From Venturia oleaginea (taxonomy: Eukaryota; Ascomycota; Dothideomycetes; Venturiales; Venturiaceae): a stretch of DNA of 64,000 bases. The position numbers were made by a program, and so were the translations under genes. The stretch covers positions 1 to 64,000 of the forward strand of contig JABMLP010000038.1 of NCBI GenBank assembly GCA_013176395.1, in the 5' to 3' direction. The notes beneath the pieces are model-generated. The model saw only the letters and a list, made by a program, of their open reading frames with translations, was not told the origin of the DNA and made no database searches. Of this stretch, positions 30,818 to 41,832 are shown one piece after another. Numbering within the stretch: the stretch's first letter is position 1; every line of letters starts with the position of its first letter.

Positions 30818-32148
30818 TCATATTTCCTGCTCTTCTCCGTTCGATTCTTCCCAGTCCCAGTACCAAGGTTTGTTTCGATTCCACCATTTCCTCGAAGCTT
30901 CTGGCTCGTTGTAGATGTAGCGCATTTGTACCTTTCCGTCAACAATCATGTCCTCGCCAAGATCTCTTCCAATTCCTCTCCAAACGTCCTTCTTCCATGG
31001 GCGTCCAGCAAATCGGCGCCACCAATTGAACGGCTGCATGGTATAAGGCGTCCAGAAGATATAACCACACCGTAGCAAAAAATTGTGGTAGGTTTTTCGG
31101 TTGACCTTTCTGTCACGATAGCTAGTTGTGGAGTGGATGTTCTCGATATGTGGATTGGTCAACTCATGGGAGCCTGACATCCGGCTAAGTGTTGACCATT
31201 GACCTAGGTACTGAGCCGAGTCTGACCAGATCTTTGTGGATGAGCCGAGCTTCGCGGAGATTGGTTCATCCAGCATACCCTGCTTCTGCTCGATGAAGGG
31301 CGAAATGAGGTACTCGAACCTGTTTTGGTCCATGGAATCCCTGGCTTGAGGCTCGACAAGAGATAGATATCTAGACTCGAGAAGCCAGAAGGGAGTTGTG
31401 GGTCTGTTGAGGTGTTCCTCAGCGCGAATGTTCAGATCAAGTCGGCATGGAATATTTTATAGCCGCATATCAGAAGAGCTTCCGCCCTTAAATACGATTT
31501 GGTATTCATGTTTCATGAATTTGTTGACACTCATGAGTTCCTCAAGTTCCCAGGTTGTTAGGGTCGAAACAAAGTTATGAGCAAACTCTACCCCAATTAG
31601 CGACAAACGAAACAACAGTTGGAGTCGCAGGAACGAGCATATAATTCTATGGCGCTTAATGGGCTCGAGAGCTTCCTCAAGATTTTTCTTCAAAATTCCT
31701 CCAGGGCAACCCCCAAGCATCATATAACACGCCCGTCGAAGATTGATACGCGAAAATTCCCTGAGGTAGTTTTGAGCTTCCACACGCAGATCAAGCCAGT
31801 TGCTGAAGAACTCTGCTGGATCCATGCTGCCAGATGTCAACATTGGCTGCTCATCGTTCAAGTCTACGCGAGAAAAGCGCTGGCATGTTGGAGGGATGGA
31901 AGACGGTGTCTCCAGGATCCAACAATCACTGTGGTGGCGAGAAGCTGTCGGAGTTGACAGGCTAGTGGGCAAGCCGTGATGTGGTATTGCATAAGCCTGC
32001 GTACATCGTACGAAAAGTTCGGTGCTAGATTTGAGCTCACAATCGCGGCGAATTGTTGGAGGTCGGTGGCGTTTAACGCTTGGGTCAGTTGGCCAAGAAT
32101 GTTAAGCTTTATCTCGGTAGGTTTGTTCAGAAGTTGTTGGAGCTCCAT
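30818..32148 (-). pseudogene. Hypothetical protein of filamentous fungi, one in-frame stop
   Basis: The frame from 31972 to 30818 is continuous except for a TAA at 31457-31459 (SSDMRL*NIPCRLDLNI). The coding sense is good on both sides: LREFSRINLRRACYMMLGGC and WELEELMSVNKFMKHEY before, and FLLRCGYIFWTPY, WWRRFAGRPWKKDVWRG and WWNRNKPWYWDWEE after. An upstream frame starting MELQQLLNKPTEIKLNILGQ at 32148 may be its N-terminus and overlaps in another frame at 31864-31972, so an indel or an intron lies there. The N-terminal segment has the look of an F-box-like helical start, but I cannot confirm it. Function unknown. Confidence 0.5.
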
Positions 32149-32594
32149 GCTGGATAACGTGTGTAGGTTTGCAAAAGCGCGAGTTTCTCAAAAGTTGGTT
32201 GTAGGAGAATGCAGGGGAAGTCTGCTCGTGTCGGAGTTTTTTAGCATCGAAAGTTGATATCACCATGAGTTAACGCGAAGAAGTCACGTGCGCGCAAAAG
32301 AATTCAACATGTCCGCAGCATGTAACTTTTATGCACCGCCCTGACTCCGAGATATGTGAGATAGGGGTAGACCGAGGTAGTCTTAGCGGAAACGAATTGA
32401 CATATCAGGCGTGGTTCCTCGACGAGGTTGAAACGGAGAAAATGAGTTGAAATTGTATTTTAGGATAGAGATTCGTGTTTTTCAGCAACGAGGCGGAATG
32501 ACAAGACTTGGAGGCCAAGGTATGGGGTAGTACCGTCATATGGAAGGCGAGGACTGGAGGGTGTATTGATTTCTGGCGAGTCAATATTTAATAT
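32149..32594. other. Intergenic spacer
   Basis: A 446-bp stretch between two minus-strand genes is the promoter side of the broken gene upstream and the 3' side of the next. No repeat or RNA gene is visible. Confidence 0.4.
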
Positions 32595-33878
32595 TTACTC
32601 CATGCCATCCATCAACTGAACAGCGTCGACGACCATGCCCCTTACGCCACACCAATGCTTCAGCTCTTCCCACTCGATACCCTCCTCTTCGCCTCTCCTC
32701 GACCTCTCTTTAAACCCCCAAGCCATAGCAATCTTATCGAGTCCCGCTCTCTCCTCTTCCCGCAACCATCTTTCCCTCAGCGGCACACCCGGCGCCCATG
32801 TCACTCGTTCCATCTGATCGTTTCTCGTCGTGATTGCCACAAAGCCCAGGATACTCAACGAGCCCACGTATGTCAAAACACCAGCGCAAGTCAAGCCGAT
32901 GAGATGACTGGGATCAGCAATATTGGTGACTGCGGGCAACTGACTCGCTAAACTCAGTGCTGCCAATGGAGCCATACTCAGGCCGAAGATGCCAGGAGCA
33001 GCTTTTCTCAGGAATTTGTTCATGCGGAACGCACGTTTGGCATAGCTGCTCTCAATGACTGCCAATGCCAATGCTAGGTCAGTATCTTCAATTGCTGCCT
33101 CCAATGCAGTGTCAGCCACTTCTTCCGGTATTGCTTGCTGGGTGGCATTAGGATTGGTAGCTTGATATCTTATAGGATCAGAATCTATGACTGGCGAAGG
33201 CTTGTTCGCGTAGAGATCGAAAACATTCGGGATAGTTGCTGGTCGCTTGAGAAGGGCTTGTATCCTGACGTAGCTTCCCAGAATCGACGGCGTAACGAAG
33301 ACAGGCGGATGTGATACTATCTTGTAAGCCAAACTGCTCAATAACTCTGCCGATATCGAGATTGACATTGGGTGTGCACTCTTATTTGAGTCGAGTGATA
33401 GCAGTCCACTTTTGGACGATTTGGGTGCCAGTGGATTGTCGTCCACCACCTGCTCCTGAGGATATGGGATGGAGACTCTTGGTGCTGGCCGAGTCAATTG
33501 AGACGCCGCAAACTCAATGACCTTCATTGTTTCCATCGTCTGTACTTCTGTCGGTATTCCCTTGTCCCGCAGCAATTCATTTCCGCTTGATTGGGCTTTT
33601 CTCACAAGCTGTGCATTATCGGCCGAGAAGATTGTCCACTCATTCTTCCAAAAAGTCTTTTCTTTTCTCGGCGCATGTTCGGCATTTGTGGGCAGAGATG
33701 TCGTGGCAGCTGCGGTTCGGTGCTGGATTCTACTTCGTGGAGGTGTGGAAGTCGTCGCAGAATGTGAGATGGAAGCCCATATCCGTCTCTGGCGTGCGGA
33801 TTGCCGAATTGAGGCCGAACAGGAGTGACAGATGTATCTCGAGCGGGACGAAAGCGTAGTGGAAGTCATTGCTGGCAA
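32595..33878 (-). CDS. Mitochondrial inner-membrane-type protein, conserved fungal hypothetical
   Basis: This uninterrupted 427-codon frame has no acidic residues and many Ser/Arg in its first 60 positions (SRSRYICHSCSASIRQSARQ), typical of a matrix-targeting presequence. Two likely membrane segments lie near residues 303-326 (GIFGLSMAPLAALSLASQL) and 336-360 (LTCAGVLTYVGSLSILGFVA). The C-terminus is soluble and charged (PLRERWLREEERAGLDKIA), ending in VQLMDGME. It looks like a fungal family of mitochondrial membrane proteins, but I cannot name it. No introns are needed. It is transcribed away from the verprolin gene, and the shared promoter contains a small inverted-repeat element. Confidence 0.75.
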   Translation of the reverse strand: MPAMTSTTLSSRSRYICHSCSASIRQSARQRRIWASISHSATTSTPPRSRIQHRTAAATTSLPTNAEHAPRKEKTFWKNEWTIFSADNAQLVRKAQSSGNELLRDKGIPTEVQTMETMKVIEFAASQLTRPAPRVSIPYPQEQVVDDNPLAPKSSKSGLLSLDSNKSAHPMSISISAELLSSLAYKIVSHPPVFVTPSILGSYVRIQALLKRPATIPNVFDLYANKPSPVIDSDPIRYQATNPNATQQAIPEEVADTALEAAIEDTDLALALAVIESSYAKRAFRMNKFLRKAAPGIFGLSMAPLAALSLASQLPAVTNIADPSHLIGLTCAGVLTYVGSLSILGFVAITTRNDQMERVTWAPGVPLRERWLREEERAGLDKIAMAWGFKERSRRGEEEGIEWEELKHWCGVRGMVVDAVQLMDGME

Positions 33879-33947
33879 TTTTGTTGTTATATGACGAATG
33901 GGAGTGGCTGAGAGACAGTTGCGGCCAGCCAGCTCCGTTCACCATCT

Positions 33948-34242
33948 TTACTTGCAAGGCTGGCTAGTGCCTCGTACTCGTATATACTTGCGTACTCGTA
34001 CGCTTACCTCTTGATCATCAATTCCTCGTTAATAAAACTCTTTGCATAAGTCACTCTTAACACATAAGAACCCTCTTCTATCGAGATTCTTACTAAGATT
34101 AGGCTAAATATAAATCTACTTTGTTAACATTGCGGTAGCGTGACTCAAGTCACATGCACGACTACGAGAGGATGTTTTCATAAGGTGGCATACGATTGCG
34201 AGCCCTGTACGAGTACGCGGCACTAGCCAACCTCGCAAGTAA
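33948..34242. mobile_element. MITE-like element with about 37-bp terminal inverted repeats
   Basis: The left end TTACTTGCAAGGCTGGCTAG and the reverse complement of the right end, TTACTTGCGAGGTTGGCTAG, continue to match through GTGCC...GTACTCGTA. The element is 295 bp and non-coding. A target duplication is not obvious. It occupies most of the 496-bp divergent promoter between the mitochondrial gene and verprolin. Confidence 0.68.
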
Positions 34243-34374
34243 GGACGGTATCACTCCGAGTCTCACCACCACGAGTTGCGCCTACACCAACAATAATTCC
34301 ATATGATACACACTACGAGATACATACAAGAGTGCACATTCATTCCATACTCACTCATATAATCCACTCTCACA

Positions 34375-36060
34375 ATGCCGCCTCCACCACCCCCACCTCC
34401 AATGCCCGGAATGGGTCGAGGAGCTGGAGGACCTCCACCGCCGCCTATGCTTCCTCCAGGTGGATTGCCGGGCAAGAAAGCGACACAGGGCGCCGGAAGG
34501 GTAGGCGGAAACCCCCCGCAGAACCGAGTAACTTTTCAAATATCACGAAGTCTGCAAGGCTAACTGGGGAAATCATAGGGAGCTCTACTCAGCAGTATAG
34601 AAGGCGGTGCCAGGTTGAAGAAAGTGGTGGTAAACGACAGATCGGCTCCTATAATCGATGCGAAGATATCAGCTCCCGCGGCCCCAACAATGGGAGCTCC
34701 ACCTGTACCGGGCATGGCAAAGAGACCGCCAGGTGGTTTGGCACCTCCACCGCCTCCTGGAGGCAATCGAGCGAGAAGCAACAGCGATGGAGGGGACACA
34801 GGAGGGGCTGTCATGGCGTCTGCACAGCAACTTGGGGGAATATTCGCTGGAGGTATGCCCAAGTTGAGAAAGACTGGTGGTGGAGTGGCTACAGGAAGGG
34901 ACACAGAACCGTCACCATACCAGTCAGACCCAGAGACGACTCGCAATTCAGCACCGCGGCCGCCCATGGGAGGATCGGGGCTGAAACCCATGGGTGCTCC
35001 CCCTCGAATCCCAGGCTCAGCGCCGCCTTTACCACCAGGAGCAGCCCCGGCAGCGCCAGGCGTCGCAGCCTTGAGGAACAATCTACGATCACAATCTGAG
35101 AGACCGAACTCTGCAGCCTCATTCTCGTCTTTCAATTCTTCAGGAAAGCCAAAACCAGCGCCCCCAATTGGCAAGAAACCGCCGCTCCCACCACCAGCAT
35201 CGCGAAAACCTTCAGGATTGGCACCTACAGCGCCTCAACTCTCACCTGTCCCTCCTACGGCACTTCCTCCGCCTCCAGGATCTGCTCCAAAGCCGCCAGT
35301 ACGATCAACTCCTCCTCCTCCACCTCCCTTACCTCCCATCGCAAACTCAAATGGACCACCAAGTCTCGCAGCACAAGCAGCACGAAATGCCTTCTCACGA
35401 TCCGTAACCTCTCCAGCCGCCCCTCCTCCACCGCCTCCACCAGGCTCCGCACCTTCACCACCTCACCAACGAAAGGACTCGGAAGACGAAGACTACGATC
35501 CTTACAAATACAATTCGACACCCTCGCGTGCTCCGCCAGCACCTGCCCTCCCTCCACCTAGACCATCGAGTACGGCGCCTCATCCACCGCCATTGCCGCC
35601 TACAGGTCCACCCTCGAGAGCACTGCCTACACATATGAAGAGTATGCTTGAGCTTGGAGCGCATTCGACTCCTTTGCCTCCTCCACCTCCTCCACCGAGT
35701 TCAGCTCCTGCACCGCCTGTCCAGCCGTTAGGCGCACTGGCCAATGCCTCATCATACACTCTCACAAATGGACGGACGCACTCCATGTCAACGGTTGGAA
35801 ATGCCAATGGAAGGGCGAACAGTATGACTGCTGTTAGTGGGAATGGCTTTAGTGGGAACGGCTTGGGTAATGGAAATGGTCTAGGTGGCAGTGGGAATGG
35901 ACTTGGCAATGGAAGTGGAGTGGTGAAGATACATGATTTGAGGTGGAAGTTTCAGGATGAGACGATTCTTCCGGCACCCAGACAATGGAGGGGTGTGCCG
36001 AAAAAGTACAGAGCGGGGAGGGTGAGTAGTGTGCCGCTTGATTTGAAGGGATATGAATAG
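34375..36060 (+). CDS. VRP1: Verprolin / WASP-interacting protein (WIP)
   Basis: Exon 1 (34375-34500) starts MPPPPPPPPMPGMGRGAGG. A 78-bp intron (GTAGGC to CATAG, 34501-34578) joins exon 2, and the splice makes the WH2 actin-binding motif GALLSSIEGGARLKKVV. The body is a long proline-rich region with profilin and SH3 ligand-like PPPPPP tracts and Ser/Asn-rich linkers. The C-terminus carries the WASP-binding end, IHDLRWKFQDETILPAPRQW and KKYRAGRVSSVPLDL. The total is 535 residues. The protein stabilises the WASP/Las17-Arp2/3 system at cortical actin patches for endocytosis and polar growth. Gene structure and domains are complete, so it should be functional. Confidence 0.92.
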
Positions 36061-38465
36061 ATTATTCCCGGAAATGGTGAGTTCATATTGAAAGAGTGAA
36101 AACTAAGTATTAGGGTTGGGAATGAGATGAGTGGGTTTCGGAGGAGTACGAGGGGATTGGAATGGAGTGAAGAATGAGAGTAGTCTCATGATTCTCCTAG
36201 GAAATTTAAATTACCTTTTTTTTTGAGCAGCACTGAATTATCATGGGCTTGGTATATCCATGCCATAGATATCGGAAAAAAGGTGTAGCTTCGCAGGCGT
36301 CGCACGGCAAGAATTTGTATGTGAGAATTCGTACCCGAGGCGATTTCTAGGCAAGACCACGTTTTCGCTAACAAAAACGTCGGTGCCTCCCCTACGAAGC
36401 TACGCCTACTTACCGATTTCTTCAGTATCTCGCTTCGTTGGATATTACTGTGGTACGTGTGCGGAGAAGGTTTGTTGCAGGTTCGTTTTAGGAGAATAAT
36501 GAACATTTGTGCGTCTCTTAGAAGGCTATACTGGTCTATGAAGAGGCTAGCAAGGCTGCAATAATCGTTATTACTATCTGTCGAACAATTACTACTACCT
36601 TCTCTTATCCATAATTGATATTAATCGATACCCAAACCCTGCTACTAATTCCCTAAATCTTCCCTCGCCAGTTCGTAGAAAAGTAATAGATGACTCGTTT
36701 ACAGAACATAGAGGCTAGAACATCTATAGCAACATCAATATTGCCACTCGCTAGCTCGCAATATTGAGTTGAGAAAATATTCACAAATTATATCAAACAG
36801 CGCGAAATACACTCATGTCAAAGTGTCGAACGTCCGGAATGGACTAACAAATTGGTCTCAAACTTGTGCCTCTTACACTGATCATATGCACCAAGGGACC
36901 ACAAACCACCGTCGTGCAGTAGTACACCTGTACTGGATTGTCTTCAAGTGTGAGCAGGTTCATCGCCATGATTACTCTATTGAGTTTGAGGATCGTTTCA
37001 AGACCCCGTTTCTGATGTGTACTTGATGCAACAAAGTTCATGCATCACTGCATGAGTTGAGGGTACCCAAATGACCCAAACATGCTGTAGATTCCTAGCT
37101 TTTGAAGTCATGCAATTCATTATCTTTTGAAGCTCGAATTTGTGTAGTTCGTGCGTTTGTAGCTTCCAACATACTACCTCCCAGACATGTGTTGAAATTC
37201 ACCATTGAGCCAAAAGAGGACCTCTACGCCTATACCTTGACATAGAGATAATATATACCAATTTGATACTCAACAACATGCCAATCAGACAGCAAACAAT
37301 GTTGGCGAATCTAATCATCAGTATTGCCGCCACAAGTCCATAGAAACGCCCAGGCTAACCACTCGTTTCTACCGCAATGTCTGAAAACGGATTGGCACTA
37401 CTGCTACCCTCTGCTCCCTATGCTTTCTCTAAAATACGCCGAGTTTGACACTGGGCCAGTATCAGCCGCATACCGGCAGGCAACTAAGATTATTGCCGAT
37501 CATGTGGGCAGCGTAGCTAGGTTCTTTGATGGGATTCGAAATTCTCACCAATTGTATTTGCGGTTCCACCACTAGATTTATCTTTCTTTACCCCTATTCT
37601 TGCAGCTCTTACCGTTTCTCTGATGGCGCCGCCGCCGCTCCATATCACGGTCTGTTATTGGAAGGGAGGCGATCAGAGAAAACACAGGAAACGGGAACGA
37701 CCCTAGAAAGATGTTTGAAATGCAAGGAACGAGACAGTACCACAGATCTTTGTGTTACTCTTCAGCTTTCGGCCCAGTCGAGGTGACGGATTCTGTGGCC
37801 TCGTCTAATATTCGACCCTCCTGGACAGTACCATATAGTATAAGGCTGCAGAAGCAATAAAAAGTCAATGGCTTCAGTTACGAGTCCCCTTTTTACCTCA
37901 TCCCTACTTGCTATTTCAGCAAGTATTTATACCTACCCGCGTGGACGCGAAGCAAAAAGTTACCATCTCTGTCAATGCGTCGCCAGAGTAGCAAAGAAAA
38001 CACAATAGCAATTAACACTGGAGCGGAGTGACTTTCGTCCGACTTCCCGGCATCCCGAAAATTGGTGTTCCCTGGGAGCTTCGTACAAGTACGAGAGTGA
38101 TATTGATTGCGTAACCGAACTGCATAGTCGTGGGGATACCTTGGCTTTAGTATCGCTTCAGCCGAGATCGCAAGTTATAGATTTCTAGTTCTCAGATTTT
38201 TATAGATATAGACGGTTAGAACTTCATCGCTATTGATATCTCATTGAGAAAATCGAACTGCAGGTCAGTTGTTGTCGAGGCCCCAAATTTCTTACTCCAC
38301 AAGAGCTGTAAGAAAACCCAAAAACGCAGGGATAATAATAGATTACTATGAAACTGACTGCAGCTTAGCGGGCTACGCCATTAGTAGGAAGGAGAATCTA
38401 CGAACACGGATTTTCAAAGCTAGAGAAACACACACACCTCCAAATCTACATTGTCGCTGTCGACC
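36061..38465. other. Gene-poor stretch, no confident gene
   Basis: 2.4 kb downstream of verprolin contains only short frames. A small imperfect inverted repeat (GTAGCTTCG / CGAAGCTAC, 36285-36410) is present. No transposon termini or splice-consistent gene were found. Confidence 0.4.
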
Positions 38466-40537
38466 TCAACCAAGCTTCACTTCAATAGATCCTGTGGCAT
38501 GAGCTTCCCAAACATATTTTGGGACCCAGCCGCAAGCGCGTCTGTACACTATCCCATCTTTCCGCCCAGTCCACAGGACATTGTAGAACTCGCAAGTGAA
38601 AGAGTCGGGGCCACTAGCAGGCACCATCTCCGGCTCGGAAGCCAAGGGAGAAGCTGAATCTTCAGATACATTATAAGTGCTTGTCCAAAAATTCCGGAGA
38701 GCTTTGTCCCCTGCTTCAAATTTCTCTTTAGACGCGGCCATCTTCTCAAGCATAGTCGTACGAGCGTCCAGCCAATCTCCTTCTACGTTATCGTACTTTG
38801 TCGAAACCCCATTTTTGTTCCTTCCATCACGCTGTATCTCCAATCGACGCGAAACGTCATGGAGCATTGTCTTAATACTTGCTTCAGATCCTGTGCATTT
38901 GCGACAATTTGATCAAAGAACATGGCAAGATCACGCAATAAGGCTAGCCTTCCCATGTCGTCGAGCCACTTCGACTGGTAGTAAAAGATTTCTGAAAGAC
39001 ACGAGTTCTGGGACTTGCTATCGTAACCGTCTTTGCATATTCTCCATTCAAATGACATGCGCAAGTCGTCTGCATTGGCGCTACCAGTCGAGATGGCGAT
39101 CAGCTCCACCAAATTAAATTCATTGACATAGTCCTCGTTCATAAGTCGAAGGAGTCCGGCGAATGCGCCATCACGCTGACGAAGGACCAGGATTGAGCAC
39201 GTTGTGTCCCAAGAAGGCCAAGCTTGGTACTCGGTTCGTTCATGATCAACCAAATGAAGTTGGATAACACCAGGTTCAAGTAGCGTAGCAGGATAGAAAG
39301 AAGCCGTAGGGGTGAAACATCCGAGACATGATAAAGTCGAAACGGAATTGGGTTTGCTGGGTGATCCGATTTACAGAAGTGGTAAGGGATGTCTGAAACA
39401 AGTTCTGTCATCGCTAGTATGATTAAAAGAGGGGACCAGTTGACCACGGCTTGGGTCGTCAATCGGAGTTAGGAGGCCTCGTACCCACCCGGAAGGCAAA
39501 GGTTGACTCGGGTTGGAGGCTGAATCGACATAATCCTGCAGCGTGATCGGTTTAAGTATAGGTTGAGAGTCGCCGGTGGTAAGAACATGCCACTGAATGA
39601 GATTTCTAATAGTCCAACTGGGAGCATAAGAAGACCACAGTTAGTCGCTGACATAGGCCACGCCACTGTGTAGACTCCAAGGATCCAGATAAGCCTTCCA
39701 ACTACACCATGACCAGGAAGGCAAACTCGATGTTATTGCTTCGTCGTCGGTGCAATCTACACGCCGAGTCGCCGTTCGGAATGGCTTCCATAGTAGTGTG
39801 TGGTGTAGGAGAAGTCTAGGTAGGCCATAGACGAAGCCACCAAGAAACGTCCCCTCGAGTGCGGTCAGAATTCCAGTGAGCCCAAGTAGGGCGTCCTGAG
39901 GGTAACTAAATTCTCGGCCATTGTAAGTGCAGATCAGATCAACGTAAAAGCTAAAGTCAGGCAACCATGAAGTGTTGAGAGGCTGATCCATGTCGCCGCG
40001 AGACTTAACATTGGCAAACGCTGCCTGTGGAAGAATATTTGGCCCATGCCAAACACAGCAACGGCAGTCCCAAAACATCCTCTCGTCAACAAACATCACA
40101 CACCTGCGGGAAAGGATCTTTCCCTGATATGTCCAACCTCTTGTTGCCCATCGATACTTGCAGAGCATGGTGAAGAGACCACGCACAAGGTCATTAATAA
40201 CCCACCCGTAGATAGCTTTGTAGAATTGAGAAACACAGGGGTCATCAAATACAGATTGACCGAGTTCATGGGCACTCCGGTGCTGGGGTTGTATATTCCA
40301 GTTGAATCGGTTCTGAGAGGAAGTCGCGGAAGTAGACTCAGATGTCGGCCAGTCTGCTGCTGATCCTTGTGAGTATGACCTGTCAGACGAAGGAGCAATG
40401 ATGGCGAGGTAAGCACCTCCGTATACCTTGTCCATCTTGGCAACCTGACTCGGAGTGTCTTCATCTTCAAGGTCGTATTGGGCATACTTTGGGACGGGAG
40501 AGTCTTTCGAAGCCATACCTTGGATGGTTGTTGTCAT
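38466..40537 (-). pseudogene. HET-domain (heterokaryon incompatibility) protein, degraded
   Basis: The minus strand shows the second half of a HET domain: QVAKMDKVYGGAYLAIIAPS near the start, then RWATRGWTYQGKILSRRCVMF, the highly conserved RGWTYQE-LS block with Gly in place of Glu. A long variable C-terminus follows (PSWSWCSWKAYLDP is the usual SWSW motif), ending YNVLWTGRKDGIVYRRACG and WVPKYVWE with a stop at 38466. The reading frame breaks several times (stops near 39641, 39469 and 39354, and frame changes near 39250 and 38860), and the N-terminal part of the domain is absent. HET proteins trigger cell death after fusion of unlike strains and often decay in populations. The 5' end beyond 40537 is not recognisable. 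Confidence 0.75.
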
Positions 40538-41131
40538 GTCGCTTCTGCGCCTGGTCGCTGAGAGAGCGGTGGGTTTGATGGGCGAAGTTCCTCAGCGTTC
40601 CCTAAGTCGCACGCTGACGCGCCTGTACAATCTCTTCGACCAATTGATATTCATCTACCCAGGGTAGCGTACGATTCGCACTTGCACTCGTGACCAGGAT
40701 TTGTGCTGCTTGACCCGAAATTGCTGTTTACGTTCGAGTTCTAATGCCACCGTCAACGTCGATGCGTTTCTAGCCACAATTGAGAATCAAACTATCAGCG
40801 ATTTTCCCACGTCCATCTTGAGCTCAAAGTGTTGTACTAGGACCAATATCCGATCGAATGGCGGGCTGATCATAGACTAGTGATGACTCTCCGAATGTTA
40901 CTCCTCGTAAATGAAATAGCTTAACTTCGGCGCCGTGGGTAGGTAGCATTTCCTGATAGCAAGCCCCCAAGCAACACAATCCACTTTCCCCGCCTTCACA
41001 AGTGGTCTGAATATCGTGCTCCCTTGATGAATCGTGGGCTTCTCGCCTCGGAGGTGCCGAAATGACGATCCCGCTACTGTAGACACTCATCGCCATCCTT
41101 TAGTGAATGTTGACTTGTCTCCACGTCGTGC
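40538..41131. other. Intergenic spacer
   Basis: About 590 bp with short frames only. It is the upstream region of the HET relic and the downstream region of the next minus-strand gene. Confidence 0.4.
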
Positions 41132-41629
41132 TCACAGGTATACACCCTCATCTTCACCAGCCTGATCCTCCATTCTCGCCACCAACATCGCTCTCAACTC
41201 CTCATCCGTCAGCCTCCCACTCTGTGCCGGTTGTGCTTGTGCCTGACCGGACATGCCATTGGTCGTAATGTCTCCATTTGACGTGGCCTGCTCTGCAACT
41301 GCTCCGTTCACCCCAGCCTCACGACCGTTCGTTTTGGCCTCCCCGTCCTTCTCATCGCTATCCTCAATCCACAAATTCCCCCTCCCCTCAACTTCGGCCC
41401 TCAACAAATCCAACCTCTCCCTCATCCTGCCCATGACCACCTCGTTCTCGGCGATGGCTTCCTTGCAATCCTCATCATCTGCGAATTCGGCGAGCTGTTC
41501 GTTCGAGGAGGCGAGATGAGCGATTTGATTTCGAATTTCTGCAGCTTTTAAGTGGAGGTTCGGAAGCGGGAGGTCTTTGACTACGAGGGCGAATTGTGAG
41601 GGTGGGATGGGAGTTGCTGTTGCTGACAT
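41132..41629 (-). CDS. Small coiled-coil protein, conserved hypothetical
   Basis: This is a 165-codon intact frame. Residues 25-80 are an uninterrupted helix with heptad character (LKAAEIRNQIAHLASSNEQL and AENEVVMGRMRERLDLLRAE). An acidic, low-complexity Asn/Ala/Gln linker follows, and the last block, LTDEELRAMLVARMEDQ, is short and charged. There is no signal peptide or membrane segment, so a cytosolic or nuclear helper subunit is likely. The 5' end faces the rhomboid gene across a 203-bp promoter. Confidence 0.65.
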   Translation of the reverse strand: MSATATPIPPSQFALVVKDLPLPNLHLKAAEIRNQIAHLASSNEQLAEFADDEDCKEAIAENEVVMGRMRERLDLLRAEVEGRGNLWIEDSDEKDGEAKTNGREAGVNGAVAEQATSNGDITTNGMSGQAQAQPAQSGRLTDEELRAMLVARMEDQAGEDEGVYL

Positions 41630-41832
41630 TGTTGTTATATTTTGACCGGAGGATCTTGGGGGCTTCTTTGGTTCGTATCTCAGGGGTTTCTTTTGTTCGT
41701 ATCTCGGGGGCTCTTTGGTTCGTATCTGTCTGTGTAACTATTATGATTCAGCTGGCAAAAGGAGCGTATGGCTGTATTGTTGGAGTTGTTCTTGTTCAAC
41801 CGTTTGACTTGGAGAAGTGACCCGGAAGATGA

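Noticed and set aside
34332..35657. Alternative plus and minus frames over verprolin
   Set aside because: They are shadows of the proline-rich coding repeats; only the WH2-containing frame has domain and splice support.
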